Below are positions 1 to 5,537 of a stretch of 14,183 nt of DNA, piece after piece; the stretch's first letter is position 1; the number at the start of each line of letters is the position of its first letter. Position numbers and translations under genes: made by a program. The notes beneath the pieces are model-generated. The model did no database searches, was not told where the DNA came from, and was given only the letters and a program-made list of their open reading frames with translations. The DNA is taken from contig DHMK01000034.1 in NCBI GenBank assembly GCA_002405755.1, positions 7,256-21,438 of the forward strand, written 5' to 3'. Origin of the DNA: Clostridiales bacterium UBA4644. Lineage in GTDB: Bacteria > Bacillota > Clostridia > Oscillospirales > Butyricicoccaceae.

Positions 1-534
1 GTCAACGGCCACAGCTATGAGGATCCGGCCAAGCACACGGAAAACACCAACTTCGCCCTGCTGGTGAGCAAGCATTTTTCCGAGCCCTTCAAGGACAGCA
101 ACGGCTATGGCGAGAGCATCGCCCGGCTCTCCAATATGCTGGGCGGCGGCGTGATGGTCCAGCGCTTCGGCGATCTGGTGCGCGGCCGGCGCAGCACGGA
201 AAAGCGCATTCAGGAATGCTTCGTGACGCCCACCCTCACCGCCACCCCCGGCGACCTGAGCCTGGTGATCCCCAAGCGGATCCTGGACGGACTCATCGAA
301 ATGATCTACGCTTTGGACAAGATCGCCCCCGGCACCGCCAACGATGACACGCTGCTCTATGGCGTGGAGGTCAAGTTTTACAACATGGAGGTGCAGATCG
401 ACCAGCATCTGGAGACCCGCCGGAAGGGCCTTTTCGTCATTGGCGACTGCTCCGGCGTGACCCATTCCCTTTCCCATGCCTCTGCCAGCGGCGTGGCCGT
501 GGCCCGTTATCTGCTGGAGCAGCAGGCGCAGTAA
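1..534 (+). CDS. FAD-dependent dehydrogenase (COG2509 type), C-terminal part
   Basis: The gene enters from the left edge; 177 residues and a TAA stop are visible. The final part carries GLFVIGDCSGVTHSLSHA, the C-terminal FAD-binding signature (GD-x-SG, contacting the flavin) of two-dinucleotide-binding-domain flavoproteins. Together with the upstream stretch around NMLGGGVMVQRFGDL and the VIPKRI segment, it matches the clostridial 'uncharacterized FAD-dependent dehydrogenase' family COG2509. The N-terminal Rossmann GxGxxG motif must lie outside the window. The role is a predicted cytoplasmic flavin-dependent oxidoreductase with unknown substrate. An in-frame GTG at 64 is internal, because the frame is open and family-like from base 1. 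A terminator follows 28 bases after the stop, so this is the last gene of its transcript. The family call is from recalled similarity, and the true substrate cannot be inferred. Confidence 0.83.
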   Translation, partial: VNGHSYEDPAKHTENTNFALLVSKHFSEPFKDSNGYGESIARLSNMLGGGVMVQRFGDLVRGRRSTEKRIQECFVTPTLTATPGDLSLVIPKRILDGLIEMIYALDKIAPGTANDDTLLYGVEVKFYNMEVQIDQHLETRRKGLFVIGDCSGVTHSLSHASASGVAVARYLLEQQAQ

Positions 535-556
535 GCGGAAAAATATTATATCTCAC

Positions 557-586
557 AAAAAGCGCCAGGAATTCTTGGCGTTTTTT
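557..586 (+). terminator. Intrinsic terminator after the FAD dehydrogenase
   Basis: An inverted repeat at 563-580 pairs CGCCAGG with TTTGGCG-like bases (CGCCAGGAA against TTCTTGGCG, one G-T wobble) and is followed by six T at 581-586. It is preceded by an A-run at 557-561 that can extend the stem against the T-run. The tight centre means the functional stem is about 7 bp with an AATT loop. Confidence 0.8.
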
Positions 587-588
587 GA

Positions 589-617
589 TTTACTTTTTGA
601 CTTGTCCATGATATATA
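589..617 (+). promoter_or_regulatory. Possible sigma-A promoter for the lipoprotein gene (weak)
   Basis: TTTACT (589-594), a 17-base spacer and TATATA (612-617) lie about 60 bases before the start codon in an AT-rich stretch right after the preceding terminator. Each hexamer matches consensus at 4 of 6 positions. An alternative -35 TTGACT at 597-602 has no good -10 at proper spacing. A promoter is expected here because the upstream gene is terminated, but the exact hexamers are uncertain. Confidence 0.35.
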
Positions 618-676
618 TTAAGTAATTAAAAGCAGGAAGCACGAAGTTTTCGGAATGATGAAAGGAGCGTATCTTT

Positions 677-991
677 ATGACCGATGGCAAGCGCAGACCC
701 CTCCGTCTTTTGCCGCTTTTGCTGGCGGTATGTCTTTTGCTGGCCGCTGCCGGCTGCGGCGCGGGCGGAACGGAGCAGCAGGCGGAGCCTGATCCTGCCG
801 CCAAGGCGAAGGCCGCCTGGCAGGAGACCCTTGCGCAGTATGAGGCCGACGGCTGGGTCATCACAGAAGGCACCACCTGCAGCCATGGCGACCCCTTCCA
901 CTATACGGATATGACCGCCACCCGGACTGCTGCCGACGGCAGCACGGAGACGTTCCACCTCTGCAACTATAAAATGCAGACCTTTGACTGA
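677..991 (+). CDS. Small predicted lipoprotein, unknown function
   Basis: This is a 104-residue protein starting at ATG 677 with AAAGGAG at 661-667, nine bases upstream. The N-terminus has basic residues (KRRPLR), a hydrophobic core and a lipobox ending AAAGC, which places the lipidated cysteine at residue 27. I infer signal peptidase II processing and a mature chain of about 78 residues outside the membrane. The mature part starts with a Gly/Glu/Pro/Ala-rich linker, then a compact segment with two more cysteines (C68 and C96) that could form a disulfide. I do not recognise a domain. It sits alone between two terminators, so it is probably monocistronic. A long minus-strand frame overlaps it, but the lipobox, ribosome binding site and flanking terminators favour the plus-strand reading. 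Confidence 0.72.
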   Translation: MTDGKRRPLRLLPLLLAVCLLLAAAGCGAGGTEQQAEPDPAAKAKAAWQETLAQYEADGWVITEGTTCSHGDPFHYTDMTATRTAADGSTETFHLCNYKMQTFD

Positions 992-1018
992 CCCCTCTGC
1001 ACACGAACCAAATACAAG

Positions 1019-1052
1019 CCGCCGCGTTCTCAGCAACGCGGCGGTCTTTTTT
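1019..1052 (+). terminator. Intrinsic terminator after the lipoprotein gene
   Basis: A perfect 10-bp stem, CCGCCGCGTT (1019-1028) with AACGCGGCGG (1035-1044), has a six-base loop and then TCTTTTTT. It lies 27 bases after the lipoprotein stop. The T-run touches the stop codon of the convergent folT gene (1051-1053). Read on the minus strand the same hairpin is followed by only a weak CTTGTATTT tract, so it may also act for folT, less efficiently. Confidence 0.88.
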
Positions 1053-1635
1053 ATCTCCCTTTGTTCTCGTCTGCAGGCAGCAGCCCCTGCTTCTGCAGCA
1101 CCGGGCAGAGCGCCCGAAGCATCAGCCAAAGCAGCAGCGTCTCCACCGGCCAGAGGGCCAGATTTTTGATCAGACTGGCGCCCAGATAAAACAGATAGCC
1201 CTTTTGATAGAGCATGGCGCTCCAGAGGGCGCCCAGTCCCACATTGCACAGCAGATTCACCGCCAGCTTTGTGATCGCCAGCCGCCGCAGCGTGAGCCTT
1301 GCCCGAAACAGCCCCAGCCCATAGAGCAGCATCCCCACCATGGAGGAAAGCGTGTAGCCGACAAAAAATCCGCCGCTGGGGTGGAGCATATAGCCCAGCA
1401 GATCTGCCGCCGCGCCGAACAGAACGCCGCACACCGGCCCGCACACCGCGCCGCACAGCGCCTTGGGCAAAAAGCTGAAATAGACCCGCAGGTTGGCGGG
1501 CAGCGGGATGAATACGCTGGCAATGGCGATAGACGCCGCCAGCAGCAGCGCGCTCACCGCCAGCAGCCGGGGCTGCTTCAGCGCGTCCCGCGCCTGCCGC
1601 CAGTAATCGACCGACCAGAGACTGGAAAACCGCAT
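1051..1635 (-). CDS. folT: Folate ECF transporter S component (FolT)
   Basis: This 194-residue integral membrane protein is the substrate-binding subunit that captures folates and docks on the shared EcfT/EcfA1/EcfA2 energy-coupling module, which is not encoded in this window. About six hydrophobic segments are visible. Family hallmarks are LPANLRVYFSFLPKAL (residues 45-60), the small-residue-rich GPVCGVLFGAAADLLG (66-81) and GGFFVGYTLSSMVG (88-101). I placed the start at ATG 1635 because it follows AAGGAAGG at 1649-1656 and fits the usual S-component length of about 170-200. The frame stays open to an ATG at 1845, but those 70 extra codons would translate the riboswitch, are charged and nonfolding-looking, and begin before the inferred transcription start. 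The THF riboswitch upstream independently supports folate as the substrate. Transcription should be switched off when reduced folates are abundant. Confidence 0.88.
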   Translation of the reverse strand: MRFSSLWSVDYWRQARDALKQPRLLAVSALLLAASIAIASVFIPLPANLRVYFSFLPKALCGAVCGPVCGVLFGAAADLLGYMLHPSGGFFVGYTLSSMVGMLLYGLGLFRARLTLRRLAITKLAVNLLCNVGLGALWSAMLYQKGYLFYLGASLIKNLALWPVETLLLWLMLRALCPVLQKQGLLPADENKGR

Positions 1636-1636
1636 G

Positions 1637-1723
1637 AAAAAAAAGACCTTCCTTCCTGTTTTGGCAGCTCTCCCGCGCTTTCTTTCGGTTTGAAGCGCAG
1701 GACGCCGCAACAGGGGAACGGTC
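1637..1723 (-). terminator. THF riboswitch attenuator: terminator covering the folT ribosome binding site
   Basis: On the minus strand GACC (1723-1720), TTCC (1718-1715) and CCTGTT (1714-1709) can pair with GGTC (1648-1645), GGAA (1654-1651) and AACAGG (1660-1655). The interior GCGGC can pair with GCTGC and CCTGCGCTT with AAGCGCGGG. The long hairpin is followed at once by eight T (1644-1637), one base before the ATG. It includes the Shine-Dalgarno sequence, so it could terminate transcription and also hide the ribosome binding site. A competing helix pairs CCGC/GACAGG (1735-1725) with CCTGTTGCGG (1714-1705) and shares C1735 and C1734 with aptamer helix P1. The pairing is read by eye; the regulatory direction is inference. 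Confidence 0.7.
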
Positions 1724-1733
1724 TCCTGTCCGC

Positions 1734-1836
1734 GGCAGCGGGATGCGAGGTGCGCACTGCAGGCCCGAAGGGCCGTTTCGTCCGACGGACAACTCCCCGT
1801 CCCGCCGGCACTGAACACGCGCAGATCTACTCTGCC
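1734..1836 (-). ncRNA. Tetrahydrofolate (THF) riboswitch aptamer
   Basis: Read on the minus strand, helix P1 is closed by GGCAG (1836-1832) and CTGCC (1738-1734). Conserved blocks of the Firmicutes THF (folT-type) riboswitch appear in order: GAGTAGA right after P1, GCGCG and AGTGCC, a GGGA-G-GTTG block, GGACGAA, a GGCCC-TTC-GGGCC hairpin, and the 3' block GCGCACCTCGCATCCCGCT. The element starts 3 bases after the predicted transcription start and sits directly before folT, its best-known target. By family knowledge it binds reduced folates and lowers expression of folate uptake. Confidence 0.9.
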
Positions 1837-1845
1837 ATTGGCCAT

Positions 1846-1874
1846 AGTATAAGCGCCCCGGCGGGATTTGTCAA
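1846..1874 (-). promoter_or_regulatory. Sigma-A promoter of folT
   Basis: On the minus strand a perfect -35 TTGACA (1874-1869), a 17-base spacer and -10 TATACT (1851-1846) predict transcription start near 1839, just before the riboswitch. The -35 begins 12 bases after the stop of the amidohydrolase gene, and no terminator lies between, so read-through from upstream could also enter this leader. Confidence 0.9.
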
Positions 1875-1885
1875 CCGTGCAAGCC

Positions 1886-3343
1886 TCAGATCCTCCGCAG
1901 CAGCGGCTTGCCCGCCGCCATTACCAGCACCGGACGGATGCTCCCGATCTCCTCCAGGGGGCAGGTGAAATAATCCCGGTCCAGCAGCTGCAGATCGGCG
2001 GCATAGCCCGGGGCCAGCCGGCCCAGAAAATCCTCCTTGAACTGCAGCCAGGCGCTGCCGGAGGTATAGGCCTCCAGCGCCTCCTCCCGGCTGAGCCGTT
2101 CCGGCTCCGGCAGGCTCACCGCCGCCTGCAGCCCGGCAAAGGGACGGCACTCGTCCAGCCCGGCAAAGCCCACATGGGCCCCCAGCCGCAGCAGCGTTTT
2201 GACGGCGCAGGGGCGCGCCCCCGGCCTTCCGCCCCAGCGGTGCAGATCCTCCTCCAGCCGCGCCGGTAGCATGGCCACGCCAATCTTCTGCTGTCCCAGG
2301 CGCTTCAGCAGGGCATCCTTGGTGTTTTGCGCCCCGAGGATCACCGCCCGCTGCAGGTTTCCCTGGCCGAAGGGCAGCTTTTCCCACTGCTCCAGCACCT
2401 CCTCCAGCTGCTTTTCTCCCTGGGCGCGGATCCAGAGCTGCATCCCCTTCTTGCCTGCCGCCCGGATGAGCCGGCCCAGCAGCTCCCGGCTCAGGCGAAA
2501 GTTCAGCAGGTCGCATTCCTGCATGGCCAGCAGCGCGCCCCGGGTGGGCTGGCGGCCGGATTCTGACAGGTGGGAGCGAGGCGGCAGATGGTCGCCTCCG
2601 GCAGGCCAGCGAAAGCACTGCATCCGGGGCAGGCCGCCGTCCTCCTCATAGATCCGCTCCAGCAGCGGCAGCGCGCTGTGGGGCAGCGTCAGGCCCAGGT
2701 CGCAGCTCTGCAGACTGGTGACGCCCTGCGCCGCAGCCTGCCGCAGCATCTGCTCCAGCATGGGCCGCAGCTCCCGCTGGGGAATATGCGGCGCCGCATC
2801 CATGGCAAGCCGGCAGGCCGGCCCCCGCACAAGCCCGGTGGGTCTGCCCGTGGGGTCAAAGCTCATCCATTGGACGCAGGCTGCGGGGATGCCCCGTCGC
2901 TCCATGCGCTCCAGCCCGCAGCTGTTGACCACCGCAGCTCCGGCGGCGATATCCTCCAGCACCAGCGGCGCATCGGGCAGCACGGCGTCCAGCGCACCGC
3001 GATCCGGTACAGAGCCACCAAAATGAACGCAGGCATAAAGGCCCCGTTTGGCGCTTTTGGGATGCTCCTCCAGCCAGCGGAGACAGGCCCGGCGGATGGA
3101 CAGCCAATCCCGGCATTCTCCGGGCACCACCGGCGAGCAGGCCGCCGTCAGGCAGAGACAGGCCTCCTGAAAGCCGGGGATCATCACCCGTCCGCCGCAG
3201 TCGATATGGTCGCTGCCCGCCGCCATTTCCCGCAGCTCCTCCTCCGTGCCCAGCGCCGCGATGCGCCCGTTTCGCACCAGCATGGCGGAGGCAAACACGC
3301 CGTTTCCCCGCCAGATCCTTCCGTGAAAGAAAAATGTACCCAT
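1886..3343 (-). CDS. YtcJ-like amidohydrolase-fold protein, metal site apparently lost
   Basis: This is a 485-residue protein. The start at 3343 follows AAAAGGAG with a 7-base spacer; a longer frame to 3457 runs into the preceding gene. The N-terminal beta-sandwich start (FFFHGRIWRGNG, AMLVRNGRIAALG), MIPGF (54-58), GVTSLQS (207-213) and the C-terminal GRLAPGYAADLQLLDRD (441-457) fit the COG1574/amidohydrolase_3 family, whose members are metal-dependent hydrolases. The expected HxH after PGF is Cys62-Leu-Cys64. The usual HAxGD is RAQGE (306-310), so His is Arg. The later EHAQ is LGAQ (336-339), so His is Gly. The central region before residue 285 is short compared with typical members of about 530-550 residues and lacks the usual K-x-x-x-DGS stretch. 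The frame is intact, so a non-catalytic or repurposed protein is likelier than a decayed gene. It lies 58 bases behind the GDT1-family gene with no clear terminator between, so co-transcription under Mn control is plausible. Confidence 0.83.
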   Translation of the reverse strand: MGTFFFHGRIWRGNGVFASAMLVRNGRIAALGTEEELREMAAGSDHIDCGGRVMIPGFQEACLCLTAACSPVVPGECRDWLSIRRACLRWLEEHPKSAKRGLYACVHFGGSVPDRGALDAVLPDAPLVLEDIAAGAAVVNSCGLERMERRGIPAACVQWMSFDPTGRPTGLVRGPACRLAMDAAPHIPQRELRPMLEQMLRQAAAQGVTSLQSCDLGLTLPHSALPLLERIYEEDGGLPRMQCFRWPAGGDHLPPRSHLSESGRQPTRGALLAMQECDLLNFRLSRELLGRLIRAAGKKGMQLWIRAQGEKQLEEVLEQWEKLPFGQGNLQRAVILGAQNTKDALLKRLGQQKIGVAMLPARLEEDLHRWGGRPGARPCAVKTLLRLGAHVGFAGLDECRPFAGLQAAVSLPEPERLSREEALEAYTSGSAWLQFKEDFLGRLAPGYAADLQLLDRDYFTCPLEEIGSIRPVLVMAAGKPLLRRI

Positions 3344-3401
3344 ACCACCGCTCCTTTTCTTGGTAGTATGGGCACATTGCAAAGACGATATGCAGGCCGG
3401 C

Positions 3402-4079
3402 TCAGACGGCCTTTTTGCCGCGCTTTTTCTGCCAGGTGACAAAGCACAGCGCCGCAAACAGCACCGCCGCGGCCACAGTGATCCAGAGGGGCAGACTGCC
3501 GGTGAGCAGCATCGCCAGGCCCTCCCGCAGGGTGATGGCGCCGAAGACGGCGAAGATCACAAAGGCCAGCGTGTTCAAAAAGCCCTCGGGCATCTTGTTT
3601 TTCAGCAGCATCCCCAGCAGCATGCCCAGAATATCCGCCGCAAACAGGCCGATGGAGCACGCCAGCCAGACCACCACCGCATTTTTCATGCCCGCGTCGG
3701 CGGCAAAGGTGATGGCGGTGAGCTGTGTCTTGTCGCCCAGCTCCGCCACGAAAAAGGTCCCAAAGACGGAAAGCGCCGCAAACCGGCCCTTCTTCGACGA
3801 GACCGTCTCCTCTTCCTCCTCGTCGTCGCCCTTCAGAGAGGACCAGGAAAAATAGAGGAAGGCCAGCGCCGCCACCAGCTTGATGATCCATTCCGGCACC
3901 AGCTCGCTGACCAGGCCGCCGGCCAGCACCGCCAGCCCGTTGAGCACCAGCACCGCCGCCGCCGTGCCCAGGATGATATCCCGCAGCTTGAAGCGGGAGG
4001 TCATGGCCATGAGCATCAGCTGGGTCTTATCCCCCATCTCCGCGATGAACTCCGTTAAAAGGATCTTCCAGAACAGCAT
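3402..4079 (-). CDS. GDT1/TMEM165 (UPF0016) family cation exporter, probably manganese
   Basis: This is a 225-residue membrane protein of the two-repeat GDT1 family. Each repeat begins with the signature ExGDK/TQ: EMGDKTQ at residues 14-20 and ELGDKTQ at 113-119. The acidic motifs form the ion path. Between them is a cytoplasmic acidic linker (GDDEEEEE) after about three helices, and three more helices follow. Bacterial members export Mn2+; yeast Gdt1 and human TMEM165 move Mn2+/Ca2+. The start is chosen at ATG 4079, because AAGGAG at 4092-4087 has a 7-base spacer to it. The ATG two codons upstream (4085) is only one base from that site. The leader carries a manganese riboswitch, which strongly supports Mn2+ as the ion and predicts induction by excess Mn2+. 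The amidohydrolase-like gene follows after 58 bases. Confidence 0.92.
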   Translation of the reverse strand: MLFWKILLTEFIAEMGDKTQLMLMAMTSRFKLRDIILGTAAAVLVLNGLAVLAGGLVSELVPEWIIKLVAALAFLYFSWSSLKGDDEEEEETVSSKKGRFAALSVFGTFFVAELGDKTQLTAITFAADAGMKNAVVVWLACSIGLFAADILGMLLGMLLKNKMPEGFLNTLAFVIFAVFGAITLREGLAMLLTGSLPLWITVAAAVLFAALCFVTWQKKRGKKAV

Positions 4080-4110
4080 AAACATTCTCCTTCAGGTTTG
4101 TTTTCAGAAT

Positions 4111-4152
4111 AAAAAAAGACGCATGCGCGCGCAAGGCTGCGGCGCATGAGTC
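4111..4152 (-). terminator. Riboswitch-controlled intrinsic terminator
   Basis: On the minus strand GAC (4152-4150) and CATGCGC (4148-4142) pair with GTC (4120-4118) and GCGCATG (4128-4122). CGCA pairs with TGCG around a GCCT loop. Seven T (4117-4111) follow. The 5' arm uses CTCATGC (4150-4144), which is also the 3' strand of aptamer helix P1. The two structures exclude each other, which is the layout of a transcriptional ON switch. Confidence 0.88.
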
Positions 4153-4234
4153 TCGTCATTCAATGCAAGCCAGACCGGAAGCTCCGGCCAGTGTGTTGAC
4201 AGGCAACGCTTTCGCGCTGACTACTCCCTCAAGC
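4144..4234 (-). ncRNA. yybP-ykoY manganese riboswitch
   Basis: On the minus strand helix P1 is formed by GCTTGAG (4234-4228) and CTCATGC (4150-4144) with one T-T mismatch. The conserved blocks are present: GGGAGTAG (4228-4221) after P1, a GCGCGAAAGCG hairpin, GCCTGTCAACA opening the second arm, the CCGGAGCTTCCGG hairpin, CTGGC, and ACGAGAC (4156-4150) before the 3' P1 strand. These match the Mn2+-sensing yybP-ykoY class, in which two L-shaped arms dock around Mn2+. The regulated gene is a GDT1-family exporter, one of the known partners of this class. Mn2+ binding should stabilise P1 and block the overlapping terminator. Confidence 0.94.
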
Positions 4235-4241
4235 AAATGTT

Positions 4242-4270
4242 ATTGTATCGAAACTTTTGGGAAAAAGCAA
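4242..4270 (-). promoter_or_regulatory. Sigma-A promoter of the Mn riboswitch transcript
   Basis: On the minus strand TTGCTT (4270-4265), a 17-base spacer and TACAAT (4247-4242) predict transcription start near 4235, immediately before helix P1 of the riboswitch. It begins 16 bases after the stop of the upstream permease gene. Confidence 0.8.
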
Positions 4271-4285
4271 GCCTTTTTTGCGATT

Positions 4286-5389
4286 TTATCCGATCCAAAG
4301 GGAAAAGCCCGTCAGCACGAACAAAAACGCGAAATTAAACACGGAAAATACCAGCAGATAGCGCAGGGCCGTGCCGGGATTGTGCTTTTGATATTCCCGG
4401 AAGGTGATCAGGCTGGCCAGAGAAGCGATCAGCGTCCCTACGCCGCCGATATTGACGCCCACCAGCAGGGCGGGATAGTTTTCCGTGAACTGAGAGAGCA
4501 GGATGGCGGAGGGCACATTGCTGATGCACTGGCAGGAAAGCACGCTGACCAGCAGGGTGTTTTTCTCCAAAAGTCCGCCGAAAAATGTCTGCACGGCTTC
4601 GATCCGGGCCAGATTGCCGGAAAAAATGAAGAAAAAGCAGAAGGTCAGCAGCAGCGGATAGTCTACCATGGCCAGCGCCTTCCGGTCGGCCAGCAGCAGC
4701 GCCGCCGGGATGACGATCAGGCCGATCCAATAGGGCACGCCCCGGAACACGATGGCGATGGCCAGCGCAAACAGCGCCAGATAGAGGGCCGTCCTTCCCT
4801 TGGGCAGCGCCGCCCGGTCGCCCCGGATCTGCAGCGGATCTCTGGGGATCAGAAAGCAGCACAGGGTGATAAGGGCGATGGACAGCAGAAAGGGCGGCAG
4901 CATGATGCCCACAAACTCGCCGCCGGGGATCTGAAAATGGCTGTAAAGATAAAGATTCTGGGGATTGCCGAAGGGCGTCAGCATGCCGCCCAGGTTGGCG
5001 GCAATGTTCTGCAGAATGAAGACGATGGCCATGCAGTGCTCCTTGCCGGTGCGGTGCAGAACATAATAGCCCAGAGGCAGGAAGGTCAGAAGCGCCATAT
5101 CATTGGCGATGAGCATGGAGCCCAGAAAGGTGATATAGACCAGCGCGATGATGGCCCGGCGCAAATTGCCGAAGCGCTCTACCACCTTGCGGGCCAGCAG
5201 GTAGAAAAACTGAATGTTTTTCAGGGCGCAGACCACCGCCAGCACGCAGAACAGGCAGGTCAGCGTCCGGAAATCAAAATAGCCCAGATATTCCCTGTCC
5301 GGCGGCACAAAGCAGGCCGTGGCCGCGGCCGCCAGCAGTGCCACGCACATCACCGGATTTTGTTTTACAAAGCTCTTGATCCTACTCAT
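4286..5389 (-). CDS. SLC13/CitMHS/ArsB-type anion permease
   Basis: This is a 367-residue protein with about ten hydrophobic helices, of the ion-transporter superfamily that holds citrate, dicarboxylate and arsenite carriers (PF03600-like). Visible hallmarks are ANDMALLTFLPLGYY (residues 95-109), the re-entrant-loop motif GGMLTPFGNPQNLYLYS (134-150), and its second-repeat partner CISNVPSAILLSQF (288-301) followed by GVNIGGVGTLIASLASLI (311-328). The paired SN/NP motifs normally form the substrate site. The substrate cannot be decided; a di- or tricarboxylate, sulfate or arsenite are all possible. The start at 5389 follows AAAGGGGAG; the frame is open to 5575, but that extension would cover the gene's own promoter and the padR leader. 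It has its own promoter and is divergent from padR. No terminator is evident between it and the Mn riboswitch promoter. Confidence 0.82.
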   Translation of the reverse strand: MSRIKSFVKQNPVMCVALLAAAATACFVPPDREYLGYFDFRTLTCLFCVLAVVCALKNIQFFYLLARKVVERFGNLRRAIIALVYITFLGSMLIANDMALLTFLPLGYYVLHRTGKEHCMAIVFILQNIAANLGGMLTPFGNPQNLYLYSHFQIPGGEFVGIMLPPFLLSIALITLCCFLIPRDPLQIRGDRAALPKGRTALYLALFALAIAIVFRGVPYWIGLIVIPAALLLADRKALAMVDYPLLLTFCFFFIFSGNLARIEAVQTFFGGLLEKNTLLVSVLSCQCISNVPSAILLSQFTENYPALLVGVNIGGVGTLIASLASLITFREYQKHNPGTALRYLLVFSVFNFAFLFVLTGFSLWIG

Positions 5390-5426
5390 ATCGGCTCCCC
5401 TTTTCCAAAAAGCGCTCCAATATGGC

Positions 5427-5455
5427 AGTATAGCCGCAGCCGCGGAAAATGTCAA
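5427..5455 (-). promoter_or_regulatory. Sigma-A promoter of the permease gene
   Basis: On the minus strand TTGACA (5455-5450), a 17-base spacer and TATACT (5432-5427) predict transcription start near 5420, giving a leader of about 30 bases. It is back to back with, and does not overlap, the padR promoter. Confidence 0.88.
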
Positions 5456-5468
5456 TGAAAAAACGCCC

Positions 5469-5497
5469 TTGACAGGCGGCAAGACAGGCGCTATAAT
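5469..5497 (+). promoter_or_regulatory. Consensus sigma-A promoter of padR
   Basis: TTGACA (5469-5474), a 17-base spacer and TATAAT (5492-5497) are a perfect match to the consensus, with predicted start near 5504. Such a strong promoter in front of a repressor gene fits autorepression through the adjoining palindrome. Confidence 0.93.
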
Positions 5498-5508
5498 ATC
5501 GTTTGTTG

Positions 5509-5525
5509 ATATCATATTATGATAT
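5509..5525 (+). promoter_or_regulatory. Probable PadR operator palindrome
   Basis: A perfect 8-1-8 palindrome, ATATCATA-T-TATGATAT, lies just after the predicted transcription start (about +6 to +22) and directly before the padR ribosome binding site GGAGGTG (5527-5533). The half site recurs imperfectly just upstream as AATATC (5496-5501). Its place and symmetry suit a dimeric winged-helix PadR repressor controlling its own operon. Function is inferred from position. Confidence 0.65.
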
Positions 5526-5537
5526 TGGAGGTGTGTC

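Noticed and set aside
626..1792. Long minus-strand open frame of 388 codons over the lipoprotein and folT region
   Set aside because: Its translation is an Ala/Gly/Arg-rich shadow of GC-rich DNA, it crosses two terminators and the riboswitch, and the lipoprotein and FolT frames have ribosome sites and family motifs.
3384..3410. Hairpin GGCCG/CGGCC over the stop of the GDT1-family gene as a terminator
   Set aside because: Only five base pairs and no T-run follows on the minus strand, so I do not count it as a terminator.
3344..3457. N-terminal extension of the amidohydrolase-like gene to 3457
   Set aside because: It would overlap the end of the GDT1-family gene and lacks a ribosome site. ATG 3343 has AAAAGGAG at good spacing and begins exactly where family similarity starts.
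4163..5458. Plus-strand open frame of 431 codons opposite the permease gene
   Set aside because: The sequence is Gln/His/Arg-rich with no fold-like hydrophobic pattern. The opposite strand encodes a clear multi-helix permease with motifs, promoter and ribosome site.
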